Under the pieces are notes generated by a model. The model ran no database searches. It was not told where the DNA came from and saw nothing but the letters and a program-made list of their open reading frames with translations. Shown one piece after another: positions 40,194-49,492 of a stretch of DNA of 59,578 bases. The translations under genes and the position numbers were made by a program. This stretch comes from an uncultured Bacillota bacterium (GTDB taxonomy: Bacteria; Bacillota; Clostridia; Oscillospirales; Oscillospiraceae), in NCBI GenBank assembly GCA_947650875.1, contig CANSXE010000004.1, forward strand, positions 1 through 59,578. Direction: 5' to 3'. Positions within the stretch are counted from its first letter, which is position 1. Each line of letters begins with the position of its first letter.

Positions 40194-43100
40194 TTGTATT
40201 TAAAAGCATTAGAAATCCAGGGTTTCAAGTCCTTCCCGGACAAGACGGTGCTCACCTTTGGCGAGGACATCACCGCCATTGTGGGCCCCAACGGGTCGGG
40301 CAAGTCCAATATCTCCGACGCCATCCGCTGGGTGATGGGGGAGCAGTCCACCCGGGCCCTGCGTGGGGGGAAGATGGAGGACGTCATCTTCGGCGGCACC
40401 GCCAAGCGCAAGCAGACGGGCTACGCCGAGGTCTCCCTGGTGCTGGACAACACCACCCACCTCTTCGACCGGGAGGAGTCCGAGGTGATGGTCACCCGGC
40501 GGTATTACCGCTCCGGCGAGAGCGAGTACTACATCAACCGCCGGTCCGTCCGTCTCAAGGACGTGAACGAGCTGTTTATGGACACCGGCCTGGGCCGGGA
40601 GGGCTACTCCATCATCGGCCAGGGCCGCATCGACGAGATTCTGTCAGTGAAGTCCGCCGACCGCCGGGAGGTCTTTGAGGAGGCCGCCGGCATCTCCCGC
40701 TTCCGCCACCGGAAGGAGGAAGCCGAGCGCAAGCTGGAGCGCACCGACGAGAACCTGGTCCGAATCAACGATAAAATATCAGAGCTTGAATTGCAGGTAG
40801 AGCCCCTGCGGGAGCAGAGTGAGAAGGCGAAAAAATTTCTGGTCCTCCGGGACGAGCTGCGGGGGCTGGAGATCTCCGTCTGGCTGGACACCCTGGAGCG
40901 CATCCGGGCCAACAACATCAAGCTGGAGACCGACTACCAGGAAGCCGTCCGCCGGAAGGAGGAGGTCAAGGTCGCCCAGGAGAAGGCCTACGCCGCCGCC
41001 GAGCAGTTTTCTGAGGAGATGCGGAACAAAGACCTGGAGACAGACCGCCTGCGCTTTGAGATGCAGGGCCGTCAGGCCCAGGCCAACGAGCTGGAGTCGG
41101 CCATCGCGGTGTTGAAGAGCAGCATCCAGCACAACCTGGAGTCCGCCCAGCGCATCCGGGCCGACCTGGAGCAGCAGGAGGGCCGGGAGGGCTCCCTGTC
41201 GGAGCAGATCATCCAGCGGAAAGCCCGCCTGGCCGAGATCGAGACCCAGCTGGAGGAGGGCCGGTCCGCCCTGGCCGACAAGGGCCGGGAGGCGGAGGAG
41301 ACCGCCCGCTCGGCGGGAACCCTGGCCAAAGAGCTGGAGGAGCTGCGCAGTCAGGCCGACCTGGGCACCGCCGGGGCCGCCGAAGCCAAGGCCCTGCTGT
41401 CCGCCCTGGCCGCCGCCGCCCAGGAGGTCATGGACCGGGACGGCGCGGTCCGCAGGGAGAGCAACGAACTGGAGGACCGTCTCACAGAAGCCCAAAAGGA
41501 GACCCGCGCCGCCCAGCGCCGGTATGACGACGCCGTAGAGGAGCGGGACGCGGTAAAAAACGTGATTCAGGGCTACCAGCTGCGGATGGACGCCCGCAAA
41601 AAGAAGTGGGATCAGACCCGGGACGCCCACATGAAGCTGCAAATGGAGGAGAACGCCCTCACTTCCAGAATCAGGCTCCTCACCGAGATGGAGAAGGAGC
41701 ACGAGGGTTACACCAAGGCGGTCAAGCTGGTGATGGGCGAAGCCCAGCGGGGCGCCCTCCACAACATTCACGGCCCGGTAGCCGATCTGTTAAAGGTGCC
41801 TGACCGGTACACCGTGGCCATCGAGACCGCCCTGGGCGGGGCCATGCAGAACATCGTGGTGGACCGGGAGGAGGACGGCAAGGCCGTCATCCAGTACCTG
41901 AAGCGCCGGGACGGGGGCCGGGCCACCATCCTGCCCCTCAGCTCCATCCGCCCGGGCTTCCTCCGGGAGGGGGACGCCCTGGAAAAGGAGCCCGGCTTCG
42001 TGGGAGTGGGCGACCGGCTCATCTCCTTCGACCCGAAATATCAAAACGTCTTTTCCAACCTGCTGGGCCGGGTGGCCGTCATGGAAAATATCGACCATGC
42101 CATCGCCGCCGCCCGGAAATACGGCTATAAGTTCCGCATCGTCACCCTAGACGGCCAGGTCCTCAACCCAGGCGGGTCCATGACGGGCGGCTCGGCCAGC
42201 CGCAGCGCGGGAATTTTGAGCCGGGCCAACGAGCTGGAGCGGCTGAACAGCCAGCTGGGGGACATCCGCACCCGGGTGGCCGAGGGGACAAAGGCCCTGG
42301 CCGAAGCGGAACGGGAGTCCACCGCCGCCGCCTATGAGCTGGAGACCGCCCAGGCCCAGCTGCGCCAATGGGAGGACGCCATCCTCAAGGCGGAGGGCGA
42401 GCTGTCCCAGCGGCGTACCGTGGCCGCCGAGCTGGAGCGCCAGGGAGAGAGCCATCGGGAGGAGCTGGAACAGCTCAAGCGCCGCTCCGCCCAGATCGAG
42501 ACAGACACCCAGGCGGCCCGGGCCCGCATCCAGACCCTGGAGGGGGAGACCGCCGCCCTGCGCAGCGAGGCCGAGGGCAAGGCCCGGGGCCAGAGCGAGG
42601 TGCAGGAGCGGTCCGCCCGCATCGCCCAGGAGGTTGCCGCCCTCACTGCGGCCCAGGCCGCTCTGGAAGCGGAGCGGGACGCCACCCGCTCCGGCCTGTC
42701 CGAGCTGGAACATCTCAAGGCCAGCATGGCCGGCGACCGGGACCAGAACCGGGCTCTCATGGCTGATTATGAGGAGAAAAACGCCGGTCTCACCCAGGAA
42801 ATTGCCCAAAAGGAGGAAGCCCTGTCCGCCCTGAAGGGGGAGAACGAACTTCAGAACGAGTCCATCTCCCGACTGAACCAGGAGAAGCTCGACCTGGAGG
42901 GCCAGCGGGTGAAGGCCACCCGGGAGAGCCAGTCCCTGAACGAGGAGCTGCTGCGCACCGAGGGGGAGGTCTCCCGGCTGGACCAGCGGCGGGTGTCCGC
43001 CTCCATGGAGGAGAAACAGCTCCTGGATAAGCTGTGGGAGACCTACGAGCTCAGCCACGAGGCCGCCCGCCAGCAGCGGGTGGAGATCGAGTCGGTCCAG

Positions 43101-43766
43101 AAGGCCAGCCGCCGCATTGCCGAGCTGAAGCGGTCCATCTCCGGACTGGGCAATGTGAACGTGGGGGCCATTGAGGAGTTCCAGCGGGTGAACGAGCGGT
43201 ACACCTACCTCACCGACCAGCGGGACGACGTGGACAAGGCGAAAAAGGAGCTGGAGGAGATCATCGCCGGCATCACCAACGAGATGAAGTCCATCTTCCA
43301 GCGGGAGTTTGCCACCATCAACGAGGCCTTCGGCCAGACCTTCCTGGAGCTGTTCGGGGGCGGCAAGGCCACCCTGGAGCTGGAGGACCCCGACGACATC
43401 CTCAACTGCGGCATCGAGATCAAGGTCCAGCCCCCGGGCAAGGCGCTGAAAATCATCACCCTGCTCTCCGGCGGCGAAAAGGCCTTCGTGGCCATCGCCC
43501 TGTACTTTGCCATCTTAAAGGTGCGCCCCACCCCCTTCGTGGTGATGGACGAGATCGAGGCCGCCCTGGACGACAGCAACGTGGTGCGCTTTGCCCACTA
43601 TATGCGCAATATGTCGGCCAAGACACAATTTATTGTCATCACCCACCGCCGGGGCACCATGGAGGAGGCCGACGTTCTCTACGGCGTCACCATGCAGGAG
43701 CAGGGGGTGAGCCGTATGCTGACCATCAACCTGAACGACGTAGAGAAAGAGCTGAATATCCGATGA
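40194..43766 (+). CDS. smc: chromosome segregation protein SMC
   Basis: A 1190-residue SMC ATPase, the core of condensin. Walker A: VGPNGSGKSNISDAI near residue 30. Two long coiled coils flank a hinge (about 515-640, with LLKVPDRYTVAIETALGGAM and NPGGSMTGGS). The C-terminal head has LLSGGEKAFVAIAL and Walker B PFVVMDEIEAALDD. The start is TTG at 40194 with GAGGTG 7 nt upstream. Its stop overlaps the next small gene (ATGA). No scpAB genes are nearby. Confidence 0.96.
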   Translation: MYLKALEIQGFKSFPDKTVLTFGEDITAIVGPNGSGKSNISDAIRWVMGEQSTRALRGGKMEDVIFGGTAKRKQTGYAEVSLVLDNTTHLFDREESEVMVTRRYYRSGESEYYINRRSVRLKDVNELFMDTGLGREGYSIIGQGRIDEILSVKSADRREVFEEAAGISRFRHRKEEAERKLERTDENLVRINDKISELELQVEPLREQSEKAKKFLVLRDELRGLEISVWLDTLERIRANNIKLETDYQEAVRRKEEVKVAQEKAYAAAEQFSEEMRNKDLETDRLRFEMQGRQAQANELESAIAVLKSSIQHNLESAQRIRADLEQQEGREGSLSEQIIQRKARLAEIETQLEEGRSALADKGREAEETARSAGTLAKELEELRSQADLGTAGAAEAKALLSALAAAAQEVMDRDGAVRRESNELEDRLTEAQKETRAAQRRYDDAVEERDAVKNVIQGYQLRMDARKKKWDQTRDAHMKLQMEENALTSRIRLLTEMEKEHEGYTKAVKLVMGEAQRGALHNIHGPVADLLKVPDRYTVAIETALGGAMQNIVVDREEDGKAVIQYLKRRDGGRATILPLSSIRPGFLREGDALEKEPGFVGVGDRLISFDPKYQNVFSNLLGRVAVMENIDHAIAAARKYGYKFRIVTLDGQVLNPGGSMTGGSASRSAGILSRANELERLNSQLGDIRTRVAEGTKALAEAERESTAAAYELETAQAQLRQWEDAILKAEGELSQRRTVAAELERQGESHREELEQLKRRSAQIETDTQAARARIQTLEGETAALRSEAEGKARGQSEVQERSARIAQEVAALTAAQAALEAERDATRSGLSELEHLKASMAGDRDQNRALMADYEEKNAGLTQEIAQKEEALSALKGENELQNESISRLNQEKLDLEGQRVKATRESQSLNEELLRTEGEVSRLDQRRVSASMEEKQLLDKLWETYELSHEAARQQRVEIESVQKASRRIAELKRSISGLGNVNVGAIEEFQRVNERYTYLTDQRDDVDKAKKELEEIIAGITNEMKSIFQREFATINEAFGQTFLELFGGGKATLELEDPDDILNCGIEIKVQPPGKALKIITLLSGGEKAFVAIALYFAILKVRPTPFVVMDEIEAALDDSNVVRFAHYMRNMSAKTQFIVITHRRGTMEEADVLYGVTMQEQGVSRMLTINLNDVEKELNIR

Positions 43767-44044
43767 ACGAAAACGAGAAAAAATCCGGTGACTGGAAAAT
43801 GATTGTCGGGGGGATTGCCCTGATCGTCGTGCTGTTCATCGGCATCAAGTTTGTATTCTGGGGATTGGGTCAGGTCATCCCCAAGCCCCTGGCGGACCTG
43901 TCGCAGAGCGTCCAGAGCAGCCAGAGCGTGCCCTCCGGCGGTGACGCGGACGCCCCCAGCTTCTGCGTCCACTGTGGCAAGGGGCTGCCCGAGAGCTTTG
44001 AATGGGGGCAGTTCTGCCCATACTGTGGGAAGAAGGTGGAATAG
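43763..44044 (+). CDS. small membrane protein with zinc ribbon
   Basis: A 93-residue protein. It has one transmembrane helix (IVGGIALIVVLFIGIKFVFW), a short linker and a C-terminal zinc ribbon with two CxxC pairs: CVHCGKGL and CPYCGKKVE. Its start overlaps the smc stop (ATGA), so the two are co-translated. The function is unknown. The ribbon presumably faces the cytosol or acts as a binding knob. Confidence 0.8.
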   Translation: MNENEKKSGDWKMIVGGIALIVVLFIGIKFVFWGLGQVIPKPLADLSQSVQSSQSVPSGGDADAPSFCVHCGKGLPESFEWGQFCPYCGKKVE

Positions 44045-44349
44045 TGGATAAATTGAAGTGTCTGCGCTGCGGCGTGGAGATGGAATTTGTCGCACGGGAA
44101 AAGCTGCAGCTGGGGCAAACCGGCTGGCTGCTGGGTGACCTGCCCAATCTGGTGGCCGGGGCGCTGGAGACGGCCATCTTTACCTGCCCCAAATGTGGAA
44201 AACTGGAGTTTTTCCGTGGGGACTTCTTTGACGATGAGGGAGAGGAGTCCGGAAACATTGCCCGGACCCGCTGCCCCGGCTGCGGGTCCCTGTACGAGAT
44301 GGACTACCCCAAGTGCCCCCGATGCGGGGCGAAAAATGAGAACTGGTAA
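44044..44349 (+). CDS. small soluble double zinc-ribbon protein
   Basis: A 101-residue protein with four CxxC pairs: CLRCGVEM, CPKCGKLEF, CPGCGSLYE and CPRCGAKN, enough for two zinc ribbons. The start is GTG at 44044, overlapping the previous stop (TAGTG), with AAGGTGG upstream. It has no membrane span. It is placed between smc/the membrane zinc-ribbon gene and ftsY. The function is unknown; zinc-ribbon proteins often bind nucleic acid or partner proteins. Confidence 0.75.
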   Translation: MDKLKCLRCGVEMEFVAREKLQLGQTGWLLGDLPNLVAGALETAIFTCPKCGKLEFFRGDFFDDEGEESGNIARTRCPGCGSLYEMDYPKCPRCGAKNENW

Positions 44350-44364
44350 GAGAGGGAGCAAACC

Positions 44365-45234
44365 ATGGGCTTTTTTGACAAGCTGAAAAAGATCAACATT
44401 TTCGCCGGCTTCGGCTCGGAGCTCACCGACGACTTCTACGACGAGCTGGAGGAGTCCCTGATTCTGGCCGACACCGGCATGGACGTGACCCTGGAGCTGG
44501 TGGAGGAGCTGCGCCGCCGGGTACGTTCGGAGGGGGTCAAGACGGTGGAGGGAGCCCGGGAGGTGATGGTCCGGGTGATTGCCGACGCCCTCAGTGCCGG
44601 GGACCTGTCCCTGAACCTGTCCACCAAACCCGCCGTGGTGCTGTTCATCGGCGTGAACGGCGTGGGCAAGACCACCACCATCGGCAAAATCGGCCACCAG
44701 CTCCGGGACCAGCGGAAAAAGGTCCTGTTCTGCGCCGCCGACACCTTCCGGGCCGCCGCCGCCGACCAGCTCACCATCTGGGCCGACCGGGCGGGGGTGG
44801 ACATCATCAAGCAGCAGGAGGGGGCCGACCCCGCCGCCGTGGTCTTCGACGCCATGTCCGCCGCCAAGGCCCGCAATTCCGACGTGGTCCTGGTGGACAC
44901 CGCCGGCCGGCTCCACAACAAGCAGAATCTCATGAACGAGCTGAACAAAATTTCCCGGGTAATCGACCGGGAACTGCCCGGCTGCGCCCGGGAGACCCTC
45001 CTCGTCCTGGATGCCACCACCGGCCAGAACGGTCTGATCCAGGCCAAGCAGTTCAAGGAAGCGGCGGGCATCACCGGCATCGTCCTCACCAAGCTGGACG
45101 GCACCGCCAAGGGCGGCATCGCCATCGCCATCGCCAAAGAGCTGGGGGTGCCGGTAAAATACGCCGGCGTGGGCGAGGGCATCGACGATTTAAAGCCCTT
45201 CGACGCCCAGGAATTTGCCCAGGCGCTGATCTGA
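44365..45234 (+). CDS. ftsY: signal recognition particle receptor FtsY
   Basis: A 289-residue SRP GTPase. It has an N-terminal amphipathic helix (MGFFDKLKKIN), the N domain, then G-domain motifs: GVNGVGKTTTIGKIG, LVDTAGRLHNKQNL, TKLDGTAKGGIAIAI and GVGEGIDDLKPFD. It docks the ribosome-SRP complex at the membrane. The acidic A domain seen in enterics is absent, as in many Firmicutes. AGAGAGGGAGC lies before the ATG. Confidence 0.96.
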   Translation: MGFFDKLKKINIFAGFGSELTDDFYDELEESLILADTGMDVTLELVEELRRRVRSEGVKTVEGAREVMVRVIADALSAGDLSLNLSTKPAVVLFIGVNGVGKTTTIGKIGHQLRDQRKKVLFCAADTFRAAAADQLTIWADRAGVDIIKQQEGADPAAVVFDAMSAAKARNSDVVLVDTAGRLHNKQNLMNELNKISRVIDRELPGCARETLLVLDATTGQNGLIQAKQFKEAAGITGIVLTKLDGTAKGGIAIAIAKELGVPVKYAGVGEGIDDLKPFDAQEFAQALI

Positions 45235-45250
45235 CCCCGGAGTTCCGCTC

Positions 45251-45277
45251 GTAAGGGCAGCCACAGGCCGCCCTTAC
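45251..45277. repeat. short palindromic repeat after ftsY
   Basis: A 27-bp inverted repeat (GTAAGGGC.G...C.GCCCTTAC), related to the GTAGGGACG family, between ftsY and rdgB. Confidence 0.6.
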
Positions 45278-45310
45278 AAAGACCTTCCGAAAAAATTAAT
45301 AGATTATCAA

Positions 45311-45338
45311 TAGACAGAAAGAGAAAATATGGTAGAAT
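45311..45338 (+). promoter_or_regulatory. promoter candidate for rdgB
   Basis: TAGACA (45311-45316), 16 nt, TAGAAT (45333-45338), just before the rdgB ribosome site. Confidence 0.45.
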
Positions 45339-45353
45339 AAGGGGGAAGCCTGT

Positions 45354-45941
45354 ATGAAGCTGGTACTGGCAAGCAAGAACCAGAAGAAGCTGGTGGAGAT
45401 GAACGACATCCTGTCCCATCTGGGGATTGAGGTCTGTTCCGAGACGGAAGCCGGGGTGGATCTGGAGGTGGAGGAGACGGGCACCACCTTTGAGGAGAAC
45501 TCTCTGCTCAAGGCCAAGGCGGTGATGGAGGCCAGCGGCCTGCCCGCCATCGCTGACGACTCGGGGCTGTGCGTGGACTGTCTCAACGGAGCCCCGGGGG
45601 TGTACTCCGCCCGGTACGGCGGCGAGGGTCTGAGCGACGAGGACCGCTATCGGATGCTGCTGGAGAACATGCGGGGCCAGATGACCCGGACGGCGAAATT
45701 TGTCAGCGTAATCACCTGCTGCTTCCCCAACGGCGACGTGCTGTCTGCCCGGGGGGAGTGCCCCGGCACCATCGCCTACGCCCCTATGGGGGAGGGCGGC
45801 TTCGGCTACGACCCGGTGTTCTTCGTCCCGGAGCTGAAAAAGACCTTCTCCCAGCTCACCGCCGACGAGAAAAACGCCATTTCCCACCGGGGCAAGGCAC
45901 TGGAGGCCTTCAAGGTCAAGCTGGAGGGGTATCTGAAATGA
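45354..45941 (+). CDS. rdgB: XTP/dITP pyrophosphatase (RdgB/HAM1)
   Basis: A 195-residue nucleotide sanitising enzyme that converts dITP, ITP and XTP to monophosphates. Signature segments: LASKNQKKLVEM, TFEENSLLKAKA, ADDSGLCVDCLNGAPGVYSARY and GFGYDPVF, with SHRGKAL near the end. Length is standard. The next gene overlaps its stop by 4 nt (ATGA). Confidence 0.95.
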   Translation: MKLVLASKNQKKLVEMNDILSHLGIEVCSETEAGVDLEVEETGTTFEENSLLKAKAVMEASGLPAIADDSGLCVDCLNGAPGVYSARYGGEGLSDEDRYRMLLENMRGQMTRTAKFVSVITCCFPNGDVLSARGECPGTIAYAPMGEGGFGYDPVFFVPELKKTFSQLTADEKNAISHRGKALEAFKVKLEGYLK

Positions 45942-46273
45942 TGCGGGTCATACAGTGGGTGCTTCTGGCGGCGGTATTTCCGCTTCTGATTATGTCTTGG
46001 ATACAAATCAACCGGATACAGAAAAAAATCCGGGAAAAAGACGGCGAAGCGGTCCTGCGGGAAAACAAACGGCTTGCCGCTGCAAATGCTGTACTGTTGA
46101 TCTGCTTTGTAAGTTCGCAGGTTCTTGGAGAATGTCTAAACTATCCGGATATTCCATTGTGGGCGATCATACTAAAAACGGGTTGGGCTGTTATTGCCTA
46201 TCTGATTGTGGATTTTTTTCTGCTCCGAACATTTGAACGAAAAGGGAACGAACTAAAAAAGGACGGCCAATAA
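45938..46273 (+). CDS. small membrane protein of unknown function
   Basis: A 111-residue protein with three hydrophobic segments (VIQWVLLAAVFPLLIM, NAVLLICFVSSQVL, AIILKTGWAVIAYLIVDFFLL) and charged ends. The start, ATG 45938, overlaps the rdgB stop. The last two thirds use AT-richer codons than the flanking genes. No family was recognised. Confidence 0.65.
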   Translation: MMRVIQWVLLAAVFPLLIMSWIQINRIQKKIREKDGEAVLRENKRLAAANAVLLICFVSSQVLGECLNYPDIPLWAIILKTGWAVIAYLIVDFFLLRTFERKGNELKKDGQ

Positions 46274-46292
46274 CCGTTTAGGAGAAGTAACC

Positions 46293-46619
46293 ATGGATTT
46301 AACAAGCAAACAGCGGGCCCAGCTGCGGGGTCTGGCAAATAATATCGACACCATTCTGATCGTGGGCAAGGACGGCATCGGGGACAACCTGGTGAAGCAG
46401 GCCAACGACGCCCTGGAGGCCCGGGAGCTCATCAAGGGGAAGGTGCTGGAAAACTCCCTCCTCTCCCCCCGGGAGGCGGCGGAGGAGCTGGCCCCCCTGA
46501 CCCGGAGCGAAATTGTTCAGGTAATTGGAACAAAATTCGTGTTATATCGTCCAAGTCATAAGAAGGACAAAAAGGATAAGATTGTGCTGGTACAGGAGAA
46601 GAAGCGGCCCCGGATTTAG
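46293..46619 (+). CDS. yhbY: ribosome assembly RNA-binding protein YhbY
   Basis: A 108-residue CRM-domain protein that binds pre-50S particles. The family start LTSKQRAQLRGLANNI and the loop IVGKDGIGDNLVKQ (GxxG-type RNA loop) are clear. It lies upstream of nadD-yqeK and rsfS, the usual gene order in Firmicutes. AGGAGAAG lies upstream of the ATG. Confidence 0.93.
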   Translation: MDLTSKQRAQLRGLANNIDTILIVGKDGIGDNLVKQANDALEARELIKGKVLENSLLSPREAAEELAPLTRSEIVQVIGTKFVLYRPSHKKDKKDKIVLVQEKKRPRI

Positions 46620-46696
46620 GAAAAAGACCTCTCCCTCCAGGGAGGAGTCTTTGGAGAAAGTCAAAACCTTTCAACAATAAAAAGGCGGTGTTCACG

Positions 46697-47908
46697 TTGA
46701 AAATCGGTATTTTTGGCGGAACCTTCAACCCGCCCCATCTGGGGCATCTGGCGGCGGCCCGGACAGCCATCGACGTTCTGGGTCTGGATAAGCTGCTTAT
46801 CATCCCGGCGGCCATCCCCCCCCACAAGGAGCTGCCGGAGGGCACCCCGGCCCCCGAGCACCGGCTGGCCATGGCGGCCAAGCTGGCCGACGCCCTGCTG
46901 CTGCCTGAGAAAGTGGAGGTGTCCAGCCTGGAGCTGGACCGGGCGGGCAAGAGCTACACCAGCGACACCCTGGCCCAGCTGAAAGAGACGTATCCCGATG
47001 CGGAGCTGTGGCTGCTCATGGGGACGGACATGTTCCTCACCCTCCACCTCTGGCACGAGCCGGAGCGCATCCTGGAGCTGGCCGGCGTGTGCGCCTTCGG
47101 CCGCACGGAACAGGACGGGGAATCGGTCTTTGCCCCCCAGCGGGAGCACCTGCAAAAGGCCTTCCCCAGGGCGAGGGTTACCACCATCACCCTGCCCGGC
47201 CTGGTGGATATCTCCTCCACCCGCCTGCGGGAGCTGCTGGCCAGAGGGGAGGGGGCGGAGTATCTCCAGCCCTCGGTCTACGGCCACATTCTGATGAACG
47301 GTCTCTACGGTACCCGTGCCGATTTAAAGCATCTGGACATCCCCGAGCTGCGGGCCTGCTCCTACTCCATGGTGATGGAGAAGCGGGTGCGGCACATCCG
47401 GGGTACCGAGGAGGAGACGGTCCGTCTGGCCCGCCGCTGGGGGGCTGACGAGGACATGGCCCGCCGGGCGGGCATCCTCCACGACTGCACCAAATACCGC
47501 ACCGGCGAGGAGCACATCGCTATCTGCGAACAGTACGGGGTACCTCTGGACGACCTGGAGCGCACCGCCCCCAAGCTGCTCCACTCCAAGACGGGGGCGT
47601 GCATGGCCCGGCACGTTTTTGGAGAACCTGATGAGGTGTATGAGGCCATTTTCTGGCACACCACCGCCAGGGCGGACATGACCACCCTGGAAAAAATCCT
47701 CTACGTGGCCGATTATATGGAGCCAAACCGGGACTTTGACGGGGTGGAGCGCCTGCGGGAGTTGGCCTACAGCGATCTGGACAGGGCTCTGCTCCTGGGG
47801 GTGGAGACCACCATCCAGGAGATGAAGGAGCGAAACCTGCCCGTACACAAAAATACCCTCCAGGCCCAGGCCTGGCTGCGGGAGCACGGCGTTACAACAG
47901 AAGGGTGA
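46697..47908 (+). CDS. fused NadD and YqeK (NaMN adenylyltransferase + HD hydrolase)
   Basis: A 403-residue fusion. Residues 1-200 are NadD: GGTFNPPHLGHLAAA (nucleotidyl-transfer His-x-Gly-His) and ISSTRLRELL. Residues from about 215 are a YqeK-type HD domain (RHIRGTEEETVRLARRWG, AGILHDCTKY, WHTTARADMTTLEKILYVADY), the family that hydrolyses diadenosine tetraphosphate. The two are separate neighbouring genes in many Firmicutes. TTG 46697 gives the canonical MKIGIFGGTF start; a GTG three codons upstream is less well spaced from GGCGGTG. Confidence 0.92.
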   Translation: MKIGIFGGTFNPPHLGHLAAARTAIDVLGLDKLLIIPAAIPPHKELPEGTPAPEHRLAMAAKLADALLLPEKVEVSSLELDRAGKSYTSDTLAQLKETYPDAELWLLMGTDMFLTLHLWHEPERILELAGVCAFGRTEQDGESVFAPQREHLQKAFPRARVTTITLPGLVDISSTRLRELLARGEGAEYLQPSVYGHILMNGLYGTRADLKHLDIPELRACSYSMVMEKRVRHIRGTEEETVRLARRWGADEDMARRAGILHDCTKYRTGEEHIAICEQYGVPLDDLERTAPKLLHSKTGACMARHVFGEPDEVYEAIFWHTTARADMTTLEKILYVADYMEPNRDFDGVERLRELAYSDLDRALLLGVETTIQEMKERNLPVHKNTLQAQAWLREHGVTTEG

Positions 47909-47912
47909 TACT

Positions 47913-49469
47913 ATGAGCGAAAATCAGAACCGTCGGGGCCGGAGGGAGGCCCCGGGCAATACCTTCCCGCTGGTCCTCTGGTGGCGGCAGCACCGGGCCT
48001 GGGTAGCCGGCCTGGACCGGAAAGGAAAACTTCGCTACCGCCTGTTCCAGGCGCTGGTGATCCTGTCCATTCTTATCATCGCCGTCACCCTGTTCCTCCG
48101 CTCCTGGATCAGACTGCCCGAGGTGCCCACTCCGCCGGGAGGCGGCATCAATCCCGGCGGCAATACATCCCAGCTCCAGCCGGGTCAGGTGGGGGATGTA
48201 TCCTACGAGGGGGCGGAACTGCCCGACGTGGCCAAAAGCGGCCGGAAGCCGGGGTACTACACCTTCCTGCTGGTGGGCAAGGACACCAGCAGCGGCCTGA
48301 CAGACACCATGATGCTCATTTCCTACGATACCAAGGGCAAGAAGATCAACGCCATCAGCCTGCTGCGGGACACCATGGTGAATACCTCCGGCAAGACCGG
48401 CGGCCAGAAGCGGCTGAACGTGGTCTATAACCGCAACCGGGGCGATAAGAATCTCAGTGAGAAGGAGCGCATTGAAACCGGCATGACCGCCCTGAAGAAG
48501 GAGGTCAGCCGTCTCACCGGTATCTACCCCGACTTCTACGTCATGGTGGAGTGGGAGGCCATCGGCCGCCTGGTGGACGCCGTGGATGGGGTGGAATTTG
48601 AGGTCCCCTTCGACATGGACTACGACGACCCCTATCAGGACCTGCACATCCACCAGAAGAAGGGCCTGCGGGTGCTGAACGGTCTGGACGCCATGGAGGT
48701 CATCCGTTTCCGGAAGAGCAACGACGACGCTCCCTATAAAATTAAGATGGGGGACCTGGAGCGCACCCAGATTCAGCGGGATTTTCTCACTGCCGTGATG
48801 AAAAAGTGTCTCACCCCGGAGATTCTGCTGAAGGCGCCCGCTCTGGCCCAGATTTTTACGCAGAACGTGGTCACCGACCTGACGGTGGGCAACCTGCTGG
48901 CCTTTGCCCAGCTGGCGGTGGGGATGGACCCGGAGCGGGACGTGAAATTTGTCTCCATGCCCTGCTACATGGTGATGTATGACAAGGCCTCTCTGGTGTG
49001 TGCCCAGGAGAAGGAGCTGCTGGAGCTGCTCAACGACGGCATCAACCCCTATCTGGACGAGATTAAATCCAGCGATTTGCAGCTGATGTATAAAAAGAGT
49101 GGGGGCGGCTTCGGCGTGACCAACGGCACCCTGGCCGACCCGGCGGTGGCCAATCCCCCCGTCTCCAAGCCAGTGGAGCCGGACGATCCGGACAACTCCG
49201 ATGACCCCGACAATCCCGACGACCCTGCGGTGACTGACCCGGAAAACCCCGGAACCACCACCGACCCGGGCACGACAACGGATCCTGGAACTACTACCGA
49301 TCCCGGAAACACCACCGACCCCGGCACTGCAACCGACCCGGGAAACACCACCGATCCCGGCACTGACACCAACCCGGGAAATATCGGGGATATCGACCCG
49401 GGCGTTGTTTTCCCCGACCCCTCTCCGGATATTCAGGGGGGAACGGTATCAGAACAGGCGGTGGCCTGA
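47913..49469 (+). CDS. LytR-CpsA-Psr (LCP) protein with repeat tail
   Basis: A 518-residue membrane protein attaching cell-wall polymers to peptidoglycan. A signal-anchor helix (ALVILSILIIAVTLFLRSW) is at about residues 46-64. The extracellular LCP domain has YTFLLVGKDTSSGLTDTMML, RDTMVNTSG..RLNVVYN, and GLDAMEVIRFRKSNDDAPY, with typical phosphate-binding Arg. After about residue 415 comes a low-complexity tail: Pro/Asp-rich, then about 8 TDPG(T/N)T units. It follows nadD-yqeK by 4 nt and precedes rsfS. Confidence 0.9.
   Translation: MSENQNRRGRREAPGNTFPLVLWWRQHRAWVAGLDRKGKLRYRLFQALVILSILIIAVTLFLRSWIRLPEVPTPPGGGINPGGNTSQLQPGQVGDVSYEGAELPDVAKSGRKPGYYTFLLVGKDTSSGLTDTMMLISYDTKGKKINAISLLRDTMVNTSGKTGGQKRLNVVYNRNRGDKNLSEKERIETGMTALKKEVSRLTGIYPDFYVMVEWEAIGRLVDAVDGVEFEVPFDMDYDDPYQDLHIHQKKGLRVLNGLDAMEVIRFRKSNDDAPYKIKMGDLERTQIQRDFLTAVMKKCLTPEILLKAPALAQIFTQNVVTDLTVGNLLAFAQLAVGMDPERDVKFVSMPCYMVMYDKASLVCAQEKELLELLNDGINPYLDEIKSSDLQLMYKKSGGGFGVTNGTLADPAVANPPVSKPVEPDDPDNSDDPDNPDDPAVTDPENPGTTTDPGTTTDPGTTTDPGNTTDPGTATDPGNTTDPGTDTNPGNIGDIDPGVVFPDPSPDIQGGTVSEQAVA
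49240..49385. repeat. short coding repeats (TDPGTT units) in the LCP gene
   Basis: About eight direct copies of an 18-bp unit encoding TDPG(T/N)T, with synonymous changes between copies. A likely cause of length variation between strains. Confidence 0.75.
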
Positions 49470-49492
49470 GAGAATAGAAAGGAGAAAACTGG

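Noticed and set aside
46620-46660. Terminator after yhbY
   Set aside because: The inverted sequence is imperfect and not followed by a T-run; nadD-yqeK may be co-transcribed.
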